DNA of 32,405 bases from Pseudomonadota bacterium. Its GTDB lineage: Bacteria; Pseudomonadota; Gammaproteobacteria; Burkholderiales; Sulfuriferulaceae. A program made the position numbers and the translations under genes. Below are positions 19,545 through 30,374 of the stretch, one piece after another; within the stretch, counting starts at the first letter, position 1, and each line of letters begins with the position of its first letter. The stretch spans positions 1-32,405 of the forward strand of contig JAJYHV010000055.1 in the NCBI GenBank assembly GCA_021790515.1. Direction: 5' to 3'. The notes below the pieces were generated by a model. The model was not told the origin of the DNA. It did no database searches and saw only the letters and a program-made list of their open reading frames with translations.

Positions 19545-21229
19545 GCTTCGCACTCCGCGACAGAAATCCGCCGTGCCTGTTCGTCAGTACGGCGCTGATA
19601 CTCAATTTCACCATTCGCCAACCCGCGCTCACCAATCACCACCCGATGGGCCACCCCAATCAATTCCATATCAGCAAACATGACTCCCGCCCGTTCATCG
19701 CGATCATCCAGCAATACGGCTATCCCGCGTTGGGTCAATGCATCATGTAACCGATCCGCCAGTTCGCGTACTGCCGCACTCTTATGATAAGCCATCGGCA
19801 CAATGGCTAGTGTATAAGGTGCCATGCTCGGTGGCAAACAAATACCCCGTTCATCATAATGCTGTTCAATGGCAGCGGCCACAATACGCGACACGCCAAT
19901 GCCGTAACACCCCATTTCCATATCGCGGGTTTTACCCTCGTCATCCAGAAACTGGCAAGCCATGTCCGATGAATATTTGCGACGCAACTGGAAAATATGA
20001 CCTACTTCGATACCCCGGCATAACTCCAGTTTTCCGGCGCCATCCGGGCTCGCATCACCAGCCACTACGTTGCGGATATCGGCGATTTCCGGTTCCGGTA
20101 AATCGCGGCCAAAGTTAACGCCGGTCAAATGATAACCATCCTCATTGGCTCCACACACAAAATCGCTCATCACGGCAACACTGCGGTCAGCAATCACCCG
20201 TACCGACGAGCCGGCAGGCAATCCGACCGGGCCAACCGACCCCGGTGCGCATCCGGTCACCGCGCGCAGCACCGCGTCATCCGCCAATCTGAATTCCTGC
20301 CCCAACACCTTACCCGCCTTGACTTCGTTCAGTTGATGATCCCCACGCAACAACAAAGCCGCCACTGTATCCCCGGCTTGCACGATTAACGTCTTGACCA
20401 ATTGTGTGGCCGACAGCGCCAGCACTTGCGCCACGTCATCAATCGAATGGCTGCCAGGCGTGGCGATTCTCTGCATGTCTGCCTGCGGAGCAGGTCGTCC
20501 GCCCATCGGCACCAGCGCCTCTGCCAATTCAACATTTGCCGCATAATCCGAATCGGGGCAAAACGCAATTGCATCTTCGCCAGAATCTGCCAACACATGA
20601 AATTCATGTGAACCAGAGCCGCCAATCGCACCAGTATCTGCTGCCACAGCCCTGAATCGCAATCCAAGGCGGGTAAAAATACGGTTGTAAGCATCATGCA
20701 TGCGCTGATAGGTCTGCTCCAGACTGGCGACATCAGCATGAAAAGAGTAGGCATCTTTCATGATAAATTCACGTGCGCGCATCACACCAAAGCGGGGACG
20801 TATTTCGTCGCGAAATTTGGTTTGAATCTGATACAAGGTAAGTGGCAGCTGACGATAACTTTTTACTTCACGGCGCACAACATCCGTCACCACCTCTTCA
20901 TGCGTCGGGCCAAAACAGAACTCCCGACCATGTCGATCATGAATTTTCAGCATCTGTGGACCAAATTGCGCCCAACGTCCGGTTTCCTGCCACAATTCGG
21001 CCGGTTGCACCGCAGGCATAAGAACTTCCAGTGCGCCAACAGCCTGCATTTCTTCACGCACGATGGCTTCTACCCGACGCAAAACCCGTAATCCCAATGG
21101 CATCCAGGTATACAAACCGGAACCCAGTCGTTTAATATAACCTGCTCGCAACATCAAACGATGACTGACCAGTTCGGCCTCGGCGGGAGCTTCCTTGAGC
21201 GTGGATAAAAAACTGTGTGACGTGCGCAT
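19517..21229 (-). CDS. proS: Prolyl-tRNA synthetase
   Basis: ProS charges tRNA-Pro. The 570-residue length and the presence of an inserted editing domain mark the bacterial ProS type. Class II synthetase motif 1 ([24 protein letters not shown]), motif 2 ([26 protein letters not shown]) and motif 3 ([13 protein letters not shown]) are seen. The YbaK-like INS domain that hydrolyses mis-charged Ala-tRNA-Pro lies between motifs 2 and 3 (about residues 225-390, including [19 protein letters not shown]). The C-terminal anticodon-binding domain contains [21 protein letters not shown]. It is followed without a gap by the lytic transglycosylase gene. Confidence 0.97.
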   Translation of the reverse strand: MRTSHSFLSTLKEAPAEAELVSHRLMLRAGYIKRLGSGLYTWMPLGLRVLRRVEAIVREEMQAVGALEVLMPAVQPAELWQETGRWAQFGPQMLKIHDRHGREFCFGPTHEEVVTDVVRREVKSYRQLPLTLYQIQTKFRDEIRPRFGVMRAREFIMKDAYSFHADVASLEQTYQRMHDAYNRIFTRLGLRFRAVAADTGAIGGSGSHEFHVLADSGEDAIAFCPDSDYAANVELAEALVPMGGRPAPQADMQRIATPGSHSIDDVAQVLALSATQLVKTLIVQAGDTVAALLLRGDHQLNEVKAGKVLGQEFRLADDAVLRAVTGCAPGSVGPVGLPAGSSVRVIADRSVAVMSDFVCGANEDGYHLTGVNFGRDLPEPEIADIRNVVAGDASPDGAGKLELCRGIEVGHIFQLRRKYSSDMACQFLDDEGKTRDMEMGCYGIGVSRIVAAAIEQHYDERGICLPPSMAPYTLAIVPMAYHKSAAVRELADRLHDALTQRGIAVLLDDRDERAGVMFADMELIGVAHRVVIGERGLANGEIEYQRRTDEQARRISVAECEAWLVEHVAF

Positions 21230-21302
21230 ATCTTATTCCGCAAACTGAGCAAGGACGTTATTCTATCGCAGTTTCATCACAACACCGCATAGAAAGGACA
21301 AC

Positions 21303-22052
21303 ATGCGTTTTTTTTCGCGCCGGATTCACAAGGTACTCTCCAAACGGGACACGGTGGAAATCAGCGAACGCAACGGCATTCGATATTTGCATCTGGGCAA
21401 CGACACCGTTCAGTCCGCCATGCGCATCAAGACGCCCAACGACCTGGAATTGACCTATACGCAGGCCATGCTGGGCTTTCTACCCTGGCTGGAGACCCCG
21501 GCAAAAAACGCTCTGATCATCGGTCTGGGCGGCGGGTCGCTGGCGAAATTTCTGTACCATCAGTTTCCAGACATGAATCTTTGCGCCGTGGATATCCACG
21601 CAGAAGTCATCCGCGTCGCCTATTCCCATTTCATGTTGCCACGCGATGAGCGTCTGTGCGTCGTGGAAGCCGATGCCGCCGAATACATCCAGCGCCAGCG
21701 TAATCGCGATATCATCCTCCTCGACGGCTTTGATTCCGGGTGTCAAGTAGCGGAACTCGCCAGCGAAACATTCTATCTGCGCTGTGCTGAAGCCCTCTCG
21801 CCGCGCGGTGTATTATCCGTCAACCTATGGCGCAGCGACCCGCTGTTTTCGGAATACTGCAAACGCCTGTCGCGCGCTTTCGACCAACCCATCATGATGC
21901 TGCCCGCCGAACACAAGGGCAATACCATTGCCTTCGCCTTTCGGGAAGCGCCGCGCTTCAACGACAGACAACTCAAGCAGAACGCCATCACGCTCGAAAT
22001 CCGTCATCGGCTACCCTTTACCCGTTTTATTGCCAACATCAACAAAGAGTAA
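21303..22052 (+). CDS. Spermidine synthase-like protein (SpeE superfamily)
   Basis: A 249-residue Rossmann-fold protein of the polyamine aminopropyltransferase/methyltransferase superfamily. The nucleotide-binding glycine motif IIGLGGGSLAKF, the acidic residue in LCAVDIHAEVI, and VVEADAAEYI plus ILLDGFDSG follow the SpeE pattern. The substrate-defining GGGDG of true spermidine synthases reads GGGSL here. The N-terminal beta domain is short, so aminopropyl transfer activity is doubtful. AAGGA 5 nt before the ATG supports the start. It is divergent from proS and convergent with prkB. Confidence 0.85.
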   Translation: MRFFSRRIHKVLSKRDTVEISERNGIRYLHLGNDTVQSAMRIKTPNDLELTYTQAMLGFLPWLETPAKNALIIGLGGGSLAKFLYHQFPDMNLCAVDIHAEVIRVAYSHFMLPRDERLCVVEADAAEYIQRQRNRDIILLDGFDSGCQVAELASETFYLRCAEALSPRGVLSVNLWRSDPLFSEYCKRLSRAFDQPIMMLPAEHKGNTIAFAFREAPRFNDRQLKQNAITLEIRHRLPFTRFIANINKE

Positions 22053-22080
22053 TAAAAGCAAAACAGATGCTTATTTTTTC
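22051..22080. terminator. Weak shared terminator between convergent genes
   Basis: AAGCA (22056-22060) and TGCTT (22068-22072) form a short stem followed on the plus strand by ATTTTTT. The hairpin spans the 18-nt gap between the two convergent stop codons. The stem is short, so this is tentative. Confidence 0.35.
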
Positions 22081-22964
22081 TTGCGTTTAGCCTCAATCAT
22101 GCGTTCAATCATCGGCCCCAGAATCAATTCCATCGCGTAGCCCATTTTACCGCCGGGGACGACCAATGTATTCGAGCGCGACATGAACGAATTGGGAATC
22201 ATGTTGATGAGGTAAGGAAAATCCACTTCAGCCGGTTTGCTGAAATGAACAATGACAAAACTCTCGTCCGGTGTCGGAATGTCACGACTGATGAACGGGT
22301 TGGACGTATCGACCGTCGGTACACGCTGAAAATTGACGTCCGTGCGTGAAAATTGTGGCGTAATATGATTTACGTAATCCGGCATGCGACGCAGAATGGT
22401 ATCCACAATCACATCGGCGGAATAGCCACGCTCAGCGCCATCACGGTGAATCTTCTGGATCCACTCCAGATTGACGACCGGTACGACACCCACGCCCAGA
22501 TCGACGTAACGCGCCACATCCACATCACCGTCAACGGCCAGGCCGTGCAAACCTTCGTAAAACAGCAGGTCGGTATCTGCCGGCACTGGTTCCCATGGCG
22601 TAAACTCGCCCGCCACCAATTGTGTGCCTAAACGTTTGTTATGATACGCAGCTTCTTCATCACTATGAATATAATAGCGTTTTTCTCCACCGCCAGTCTC
22701 GCCATAGGTTTTAAACAAGGCTTCCAGCCGATCGAAGTGGTTGGCATAAGGACCAAAATGGCTAAAATGTTTGTTGCCGGCTGCTTCCGCCGCTTTGACC
22801 TGCTCACGAAACTGTACGCGTGTCAGACTATGAAAACTGTCACCCTCAATCACCGCCGCCTGAATTTTTTCGCGACGAAAAATGTGCTCAAACGCACGTT
22901 TGACAGTTGTCGTACCCGCACCGGAAGAACCGGTCACGGCAATCACAGGGTGTTTTTTGGACAT
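22071..22964 (-). CDS. prkB: Phosphoribulokinase (class I)
   Basis: Phosphoribulokinase makes ribulose-1,5-bisphosphate from ribulose-5-phosphate, the substrate of RuBisCO. The 297-residue protein is the short proteobacterial class I type. Motifs: P-loop TGSSGAGTTT, EGDSFH with the catalytic Asp, YIHSDEEAAYHNKR, LLFYEGLHG, and the C-terminal VPGGKMGYAMELILGPMI. The start is the ATG preceded by GGAGCG; the frame extends 16 codons further but without a good start. Its presence implies carbon fixation by the Calvin cycle. No RuBisCO or other cycle gene is in the window, so it sits apart from any cbb operon. Confidence 0.96.
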   Translation of the reverse strand: MSKKHPVIAVTGSSGAGTTTVKRAFEHIFRREKIQAAVIEGDSFHSLTRVQFREQVKAAEAAGNKHFSHFGPYANHFDRLEALFKTYGETGGGEKRYYIHSDEEAAYHNKRLGTQLVAGEFTPWEPVPADTDLLFYEGLHGLAVDGDVDVARYVDLGVGVVPVVNLEWIQKIHRDGAERGYSADVIVDTILRRMPDYVNHITPQFSRTDVNFQRVPTVDTSNPFISRDIPTPDESFVIVHFSKPAEVDFPYLINMIPNSFMSRSNTLVVPGGKMGYAMELILGPMIERMIEAKRKKK

Positions 22965-22994
22965 GAACGCTCCACTTGGCAAAAATTTTAATAA

Positions 22995-25763
<2,769 letters not shown>

Positions 25764-25766
25764 ATC

Positions 25767-26267
25767 ATGCCCTATCGCACCCGCCGTACCCGCCTGACAA
25801 TCTGGATAACCGCCCTGGGTTTTTTGCTCACCAGTTGCGGATTTCATCTGCGCAGCCAAGTAGAGATTCCCTATCGCTCCCTGTATGTGGACGGCACCGC
25901 CCCCATTGCAACTGTCTTGCGACAACTGATTCCGTGGGGCGGACATCCGGAAAAACTGGCCACCTCCTCGGCCACGGCAGAGCGCACCATCCAGATTCTG
26001 GAAGAAAACAAACAAATGATCATTTTGGCCATCAACGGCGCTGGATTAGTCAGTGAGTACCAACTACAGGACGAAATCAAATACTGTCTGCTCGACCAAC
26101 AGCAAAAACAGGTCCTGGCCCCGCTCAAACTCACCTTGACCCGTGACATGGCATACAACCCGAACGAACCCTATGCTTACGGCAGCGAAGAAGATTTTCT
26201 GTACCGCGACATGGAAACCGACGCTGCTCGCCAGATACTCTACCGCATTGCCATGTTGGACAAATAA
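25767..26267 (+). CDS. lptE: LPS assembly lipoprotein LptE
   Basis: LptE is an outer-membrane lipoprotein that plugs and assembles the LptD barrel, which inserts lipopolysaccharide into the outer leaflet. The 166-residue product has a signal peptide ending in the lipobox LTSC (Cys about 24), directly followed by GFHLR, the conserved LptE opening. A two-helix, four-strand domain follows, including VSEYQLQDEIKYCLLDQQQ and the usual late EEDFLYRDMETDAARQILYRI. Location between leuS and holA is the conserved proteobacterial order. Confidence 0.95.
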   Translation: MPYRTRRTRLTIWITALGFLLTSCGFHLRSQVEIPYRSLYVDGTAPIATVLRQLIPWGGHPEKLATSSATAERTIQILEENKQMIILAINGAGLVSEYQLQDEIKYCLLDQQQKQVLAPLKLTLTRDMAYNPNEPYAYGSEEDFLYRDMETDAARQILYRIAMLDK

Positions 26268-26272
26268 ACGTC

Positions 26273-27283
26273 ATGCAACTGCGCGTTGAGCAACTACACG
26301 CCCACTTGACACAAACATTAGCGCCCTTGTATTGCGTTCAAGGCAATGAAATCCTGCTCGTACAAGAGGCCGCCGACGCCATCCGCCAAGCCGCAAAAGA
26401 ACGTGGATACAGGCAACGTGACTTGCACCTCATCGATAACCATTTCAACTGGCGTACCCTGACGGACAGCAGCCTGAACAGTTCGTTATTTGCCGAACAG
26501 CGCCTGATAGAACTGCGCATCCCCTCCGGCAAACCCGGCACGGAAGGAGCAAGTACATTGCAAGAATGGTGCAAACAGCCGCCACCAGACACTGTCACGC
26601 TCATCCTGCTGCCCAAGCCGGAACGTGCCACCCGCAACGCCAAATGGTTTACTGCCCTGACCAATGCAGCAGTGACGCTGGAAATCGCCTCCATGACACG
26701 CGAACATCTGCCCCGCTGGATTGCCGAACGACTGACGCGACAACAGCAACAGGCTGACCGCGCAGCATTGCAATGGATGACCGACAAAACCGAAGGCAAC
26801 CTGCTCGCTACGCAACAGGAAATTCTCAAACTTGGGTTGCTCTACCCGACAGGAAAACTGACACTGGAACAGATACAGGCAGCACTGCTCAACGTAGCCC
26901 GCTATGATCTGTTTCAACTGACCGATGCACTGCTGGAAAAACAATTGACGCGCGCCATACACATCCTGCGTAGCCTGCGTGAAGAAGGAGAAGCCAGCAC
27001 ACTGATTTTATGGGGAATCACCCGCGAACTGCGTCAACTGCACCAACTGGCCGACATCCCGACCGCACAACGCCGACAAGCCATGTTTGCACTCGGCATA
27101 CGCGACAAACGGCAAACTGTCGTCGAGCACGCCCTGCGTCGGCTTCGGACGGCACAATTGACCACCGCATTGCATCTGGCAGCACGCATCGACCGGTGCA
27201 TCAAGGGGCTGGAAAATGACGACCCGTGGCTGATGATGGAACAACTCATCATCACACTGTGCGCTGACCCGACAACGCCTTGA
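26273..27283 (+). CDS. holA: DNA polymerase III subunit delta
   Basis: HolA is the clamp-loader subunit that opens the beta sliding clamp. The 336-residue protein starts MQLRVEQLHAHL, with APLYCVQGNEILLVQEAADAIRQAA as the conserved N-terminal segment (the YxVxGxExxLxxE type). FAEQRLIELRIPSGKPG and LILLPKPERATRNAKWFTALT follow in domain I/II. The C-terminal helical collar contains AIHILRSLREEGEASTLILWGITRELRQL. It starts 5 nt after lptE. No terminator is evident in the 60 nt before the convergent rplS. Confidence 0.95.
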   Translation: MQLRVEQLHAHLTQTLAPLYCVQGNEILLVQEAADAIRQAAKERGYRQRDLHLIDNHFNWRTLTDSSLNSSLFAEQRLIELRIPSGKPGTEGASTLQEWCKQPPPDTVTLILLPKPERATRNAKWFTALTNAAVTLEIASMTREHLPRWIAERLTRQQQQADRAALQWMTDKTEGNLLATQQEILKLGLLYPTGKLTLEQIQAALLNVARYDLFQLTDALLEKQLTRAIHILRSLREEGEASTLILWGITRELRQLHQLADIPTAQRRQAMFALGIRDKRQTVVEHALRRLRTAQLTTALHLAARIDRCIKGLENDDPWLMMEQLIITLCADPTTP

Positions 27284-27343
27284 TATGGAATCACCAAAAT
27301 TCTCTGGTAATGTCAGGCCAGCCAAAACGCGATACAGTATGAA

Positions 27344-27772
27344 TCAGGCTTCGCTGGCAGGTACTGCTGCCGTTCCAGCTACGGCAACGTCAGCCGCAGC
27401 CGCCACAGCCACTTTGCGGGCAGGCAGCTTTTCACGAATACGCGCTGACTTGCCGGAGCGGTCACGCAGATAGTACAGTTTTGCGCGACGCACATCGCCA
27501 CGCCGCTTGACTTCAATGCTGTCAAGCAAAGGAGAATAAGTCTGGAACGTCCGTTCCACCCCTTCGCCAGCAGAAATTTTACGTACCGTAAAAGCGGAGT
27601 TCAGGCCGCGATTGCGCTTGGCAATCACCACACCCTCATAAGCCTGCACACGCTCGCGTGTGCCTTCCTTCACCTTGACGCTAACCACCACCGTATCGCC
27701 AGGGCCGAAACCCGGGATGGTTTTACCCAAACGGGCAATTTCTTCCTGCTCCAATTGTTGAATAATATTCAT
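27344..27772 (-). CDS. rplS: 50S ribosomal protein L19
   Basis: L19 lies at the 30S-50S interface. Residues 1-118 are standard ([99 protein letters not shown]). A further tail of about 25 residues, rich in Ala and Val ([19 protein letters not shown]), extends beyond the usual end. It is last in rpsP-rimM-trmD-rplS, separated from trmD by 93 nt without an obvious terminator. Confidence 0.97.
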   Translation of the reverse strand: MNIIQQLEQEEIARLGKTIPGFGPGDTVVVSVKVKEGTRERVQAYEGVVIAKRNRGLNSAFTVRKISAGEGVERTFQTYSPLLDSIEVKRRGDVRRAKLYYLRDRSGKSARIREKLPARKVAVAAAADVAVAGTAAVPASEA

Positions 27773-27865
27773 TGCGTTACTCCTGAAAACAGATACGAAC
27801 AGAGCAGGCCGCCGCCTGATATCCGTGTTTTTTTATCGTCGGCCAAAAATCACGACCAACCCATT

Positions 27866-28606
27866 TTATTGCCCCGCTTGCGCGAGCAATTGTTGCTCTG
27901 TTGCATCCAGACTGCGCGTCGCCAGTAAATCCGGCCGCAATCGAGCTGTCCGCCACAAAGCCTGTTGCTGCCGCCAACGCGCAATGCGCGCATGGTCACC
28001 ACTCAACAACACCTCTGGTACTGCCACCCCGCGGTAAACTTCCGGCCGCGTGTAATGCGGGTAATCCAGCAAACCATTCACGAACGAATCCTGGTCGGCC
28101 GACTGGGCATCGCCCAACACACCCGGCAATTGCCGCAATACAGCATCCATCAACACCATGGCGGGCAACTCCCCACCAGACAGCACATAATCCCCGATGG
28201 ACACGCACTGATCCACTTCGGTATCCAGCAAACGTTGATCAACGCCTTCATAACGCCCGGCCAGCAAAATAAAACCCGGCTGACCGGCCAATTCCATCAC
28301 CAGAGCATGGTCGAGTATCCGACCGTGCGGTGCCAAATAAATAACGGGCGGATTTTCAATACCCGCCTCGCGCTGCGCCTGCCGCGCGGCCGTGATTGCC
28401 GCCTCCAGAGGTGGTGCCAGCATCACCATGCCAGGGCCGCCACCATATGGCCGGTCGTCAATCGTCCGGTAATTATCGTGTGTAAAATCACGCGGATTCC
28501 ACAATGCCAGACAGGCCAACTCACGCCCAAACGCTCGCCCACTCACCCCAAACTGGCGAATGGCGGCAAACATCTCGGGAAACAGGGTAACAACGTCAAA
28601 TCGCAC
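27866..28606 (-). CDS. trmD: tRNA (guanine-N1)-methyltransferase TrmD
   Basis: TrmD methylates G37 of tRNAs with anticodons reading CNN/GNN, including tRNA-Pro(GGG), which prevents frameshifting. It is a SPOUT-class trefoil-knot enzyme of 246 residues from the GTG at 28606 ([13 protein letters not shown]). Knot motifs are [22 protein letters not shown] and [19 protein letters not shown] codons at 28612 and 28615 also stay in frame. The start lies in the last copy of a 13-bp tandem repeat, and no ribosome-binding site is seen there, so translation may depend on coupling. Confidence 0.95.
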   Translation of the reverse strand: MRFDVVTLFPEMFAAIRQFGVSGRAFGRELACLALWNPRDFTHDNYRTIDDRPYGGGPGMVMLAPPLEAAITAARQAQREAGIENPPVIYLAPHGRILDHALVMELAGQPGFILLAGRYEGVDQRLLDTEVDQCVSIGDYVLSGGELPAMVLMDAVLRQLPGVLGDAQSADQDSFVNGLLDYPHYTRPEVYRGVAVPEVLLSGDHARIARWRQQQALWRTARLRPDLLATRSLDATEQQLLAQAGQ

Positions 28607-28661
28607 AGTCAACAAATCGCACAGTCAAATCGCACAGTCAAATTGCACAGTCAAATTGCAC
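28595..28661 (-). repeat. Five 13-bp tandem repeats spanning the trmD start
   Basis: On the minus strand the unit GTGCRATTTGACT occurs at 28661, 28648, 28635, 28622 (with a 3-nt insertion, TTG) and 28606. The last copy supplies the GTG start and first four codons of trmD. The first two copies have CAA where the others have CGA. The array fills the whole rimM-trmD gap apart from 12 nt after the rimM stop. Confidence 0.9.
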
Positions 28662-28673
28662 AACGAACTTTCG

Positions 28674-29177
28674 TCAATAATCCGGTTGCCAGTCCACCAG
28701 CACACGGCGCGCGACCAAGTCAACATCAAGAACAATTTGTCCCACAAACGGCAACAAACGCTCGCGTTCACCACGCACCACCAGCACATCGTGCGCACCA
28801 GCTTCCAGTAATTGTGCCACTTCACCCAACACGATGCCTTGTTGATTCACCACCGTCAAACCGATCAGGTCCGACCAGTAGTACTGATTTTCAGGCGCTG
28901 GCGGCAGCCAGTCACGCGGAACAGCAATCTCGCGCCCCCTGAGCGCCAACGCAGCATCGCGATCTTCCACGCCTTCAAACAAGGCCACCAGGCCATTCCC
29001 ATGCAACCTGACATCGAGCACGGCATACGACTGCCAAACCCCATCGCGACCGAGATACCACGAATCATAAGCATCCAGCGTTTCAATCTCTTCACTAAAA
29101 CTCTGGATTCTGGCCCAACCCTTGACGCCAAAGGGAACGGCTACCCGTCCCATGACCACCAGATTATCCGGTGACAT
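28674..29177 (-). CDS. rimM: Ribosome maturation factor RimM
   Basis: RimM binds S19 and assists 30S head assembly and 16S processing. The 167-residue protein has the N-terminal RimM barrel (VVMGRVAVPFGVKGWARIQSFSE) and the C-terminal PRC-barrel (NQYYWSDLIGLTVVNQQGIVLGEV, with LEAGAHDVLVVRG and LLPFVGQIVLDVDL). Its ATG shares one base with the rpsP stop (TAATG), showing tight coupling. Confidence 0.97.
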   Translation of the reverse strand: MSPDNLVVMGRVAVPFGVKGWARIQSFSEEIETLDAYDSWYLGRDGVWQSYAVLDVRLHGNGLVALFEGVEDRDAALALRGREIAVPRDWLPPAPENQYYWSDLIGLTVVNQQGIVLGEVAQLLEAGAHDVLVVRGERERLLPFVGQIVLDVDLVARRVLVDWQPDY

Positions 29178-29431
29178 TACCCGGCAATACGTTCGCTTTC
29201 GGTCTTGACCAATTTGGCCACGGCATCGCTCACTTTAGCGCCTTGCGACACCCAATGATTCACGCGATCCAGACTCAAGCGCAACGCTTCTGTGTTTTCC
29301 TTGGCAACCGGGTTGTAAAAACCCACCCGTTCAATAAACCGACCATCACGACGGCAGCGTGAATCAGCAACGACCACATTAAAAAACGGGCGATTCCGGG
29401 CGCCGCCGCGAGCAAGACGAATGACAACCAT
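29177..29431 (-). CDS. rpsP: 30S ribosomal protein S16
   Basis: S16 is a primary 30S assembly protein. The ATG at 29431 gives 84 residues beginning [20 protein letters not shown], with [15 protein letters not shown] and [21 protein letters not shown], all standard for the family. AGGTG lies 7 nt before the start. The open frame upstream to 29563 runs through the promoter and terminator and is not coding. Confidence 0.97.
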   Translation of the reverse strand: MVVIRLARGGARNRPFFNVVVADSRCRRDGRFIERVGFYNPVAKENTEALRLSLDRVNHWVSQGAKVSDAVAKLVKTESERIAG

Positions 29432-29464
29432 ACGAAACACCTGACCACAAAATAAAAGAGCGCA

Positions 29465-29493
29465 ATTATAAGCGATTTTTAACAGCCTGGCAA
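29465..29493 (-). promoter_or_regulatory. Strong promoter of rpsP-rimM-trmD-rplS
   Basis: On the minus strand TTGCCA (29488-29493) and a perfect TATAAT (29465-29470) are 17 nt apart, about 33 nt before the rpsP start. It begins directly after the terminator of the upstream DsrE-like gene. Confidence 0.88.
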
Positions 29494-29500
29494 ACCAATT

Positions 29501-29532
29501 AAAAAAGCCCCACTCCAAGCCGGAATGGGGCT
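29501..29532 (-). terminator. Rho-independent terminator of the DsrE-like gene
   Basis: On the minus strand an 11-bp stem (AGCCCCATTCC/GGAGTGGGGCT, one G-T wobble) with a GGCTT loop is followed by TTTTTT. A second perfect 10-bp hairpin GTGCCTGTCC/GGACAGGCAC (29541-29563) precedes it. Confidence 0.92.
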
Positions 29533-29540
29533 CTACTGTG

Positions 29541-29563
29541 GTGCCTGTCCATCGGACAGGCAC
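29541..29563. repeat. Perfect 10-bp hairpin after the DsrE-like gene
   Basis: GTGCCTGTCC and GGACAGGCAC with a 3-nt loop, between the DsrE-like stop codon and the main terminator. It could protect the 3' end of the mRNA. It has no T-run of its own. Confidence 0.6.
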
Positions 29564-29579
29564 TCAACTGAGCGACAAA

Positions 29580-30101
29580 TTACATGGCCGGATCAACCAC
29601 ATAATGCTTGCGCGCTTGCAGGAAAGCCACTTCAGCAAAACCTGACGGCACGATATCCGCATCTTTTACGCCATACAGGGTGTGAAAATCAATACCTTGT
29701 TCGATCAGCGAGTTGTTGCACACGACAAACTGCACACCATGCGCACGCAACGCATCAATGGTAGCCTTCTCTTTGTCGTCCGGATGTGCCAACCATGCCA
29801 CTCCCTTGGCGTACATCACGATTTTGACATCCATCTTGCCACCCCAAACTTCGGTCGCCTTGATAGCATTGGCAACATTGCGCAATTTCATGCCACGCAC
29901 TGCGGGCATATCACTGACCAGCGGCACGACAACCTTGAGCGTCCCGTATTTCTCGTGGGTAATATGCGGTTTGACATAGGCAGATACGTGAGCCGAACCT
30001 GCCGGTGCTGCCGGTGCTGCCGCACCATCCGCAAATGCCGGTGCTGCCACACACAATGCTGCTGCCACCATAGACCATAAAGCATGCCGTTGTAATTTCA
30101 T
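29580..30101 (-). CDS. Secreted DsrE/DsrF-like family protein
   Basis: A 173-residue periplasmic protein with a signal peptide (about residues 1-24, cleaved after APAFA) and an Ala/Pro-rich linker. A DsrE-type alpha/beta domain follows: LKVVVPLVSDM, GMKLRNVANAIKATEVWGGKMDVKIVMYAKGVAWL, and IDALRAHGVQFVVCNNSLIEQGI with the family cysteine. Cytoplasmic DsrE proteins carry sulfur as persulfides. An exported version with one conserved Cys may handle sulfur or metal compounds in the periplasm, but its function is not known. ATG 30101 has GGAGAG upstream; another ATG lies at 30113. It is divergent from the solute-binding protein. Confidence 0.88.
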   Translation of the reverse strand: MKLQRHALWSMVAAALCVAAPAFADGAAAPAAPAGSAHVSAYVKPHITHEKYGTLKVVVPLVSDMPAVRGMKLRNVANAIKATEVWGGKMDVKIVMYAKGVAWLAHPDDKEKATIDALRAHGVQFVVCNNSLIEQGIDFHTLYGVKDADIVPSGFAEVAFLQARKHYVVDPAM

Positions 30102-30123
30102 CAGTCTCTCCATTTAATCTAGC

Positions 30124-30138
30124 CGTAAAATATTTACG
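30124..30138. promoter_or_regulatory. Palindrome at the predicted DsrE-like transcription start
   Basis: CGTAAA and TTTACG flank a 3-nt centre. The site covers the expected start point of the minus-strand promoter at 30145-30173, an operator-like position. Confidence 0.4.
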
Positions 30139-30144
30139 TTCAAC

Positions 30145-30173
30145 AATCTAACCTGCACCGGAACAAAACGCAA
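30145..30173 (-). promoter_or_regulatory. Predicted promoter of the DsrE-like gene
   Basis: On the minus strand TTGCGT (30168-30173) and TAGATT (30145-30150) are exactly 17 nt apart, about 44 nt before the start codon. Confidence 0.65.
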
Positions 30174-30198
30174 GCGCCTCACTTCCGCGCCCCCGCAG

Positions 30199-30227
30199 TT
30201 TACAACGAACCCGGCTAGCTTTACAAT
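30199..30227 (+). promoter_or_regulatory. Predicted promoter of the solute-binding protein gene
   Basis: TTTACA (30199-30204) and TACAAT (30222-30227) are exactly 17 nt apart. This implies a leader of about 140 nt before the start at 30375. Confidence 0.7.
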
Positions 30228-30374
30228 CATGGAATCGGTATACAGTGAATGTCCTGACCACCACCCTCGCCTGCGCACCGAGCATTGTCGACCGCATGCC
30301 GAGTGGTCTATTTCTGCACTGACTACCTGATGCTGCACCATCAATTCATATCAACGGTTCTGGAGACCTTACTC

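Noticed and set aside
28595-28661. CRISPR array
   Set aside because: The repeats are only 13 bp, directly abutting, without unique spacers, and no cas genes are present.
27965-28942. Open frame of 325 codons on the plus strand opposite trmD and rimM
   Set aside because: Antisense to two well-recognised genes and without domain character.
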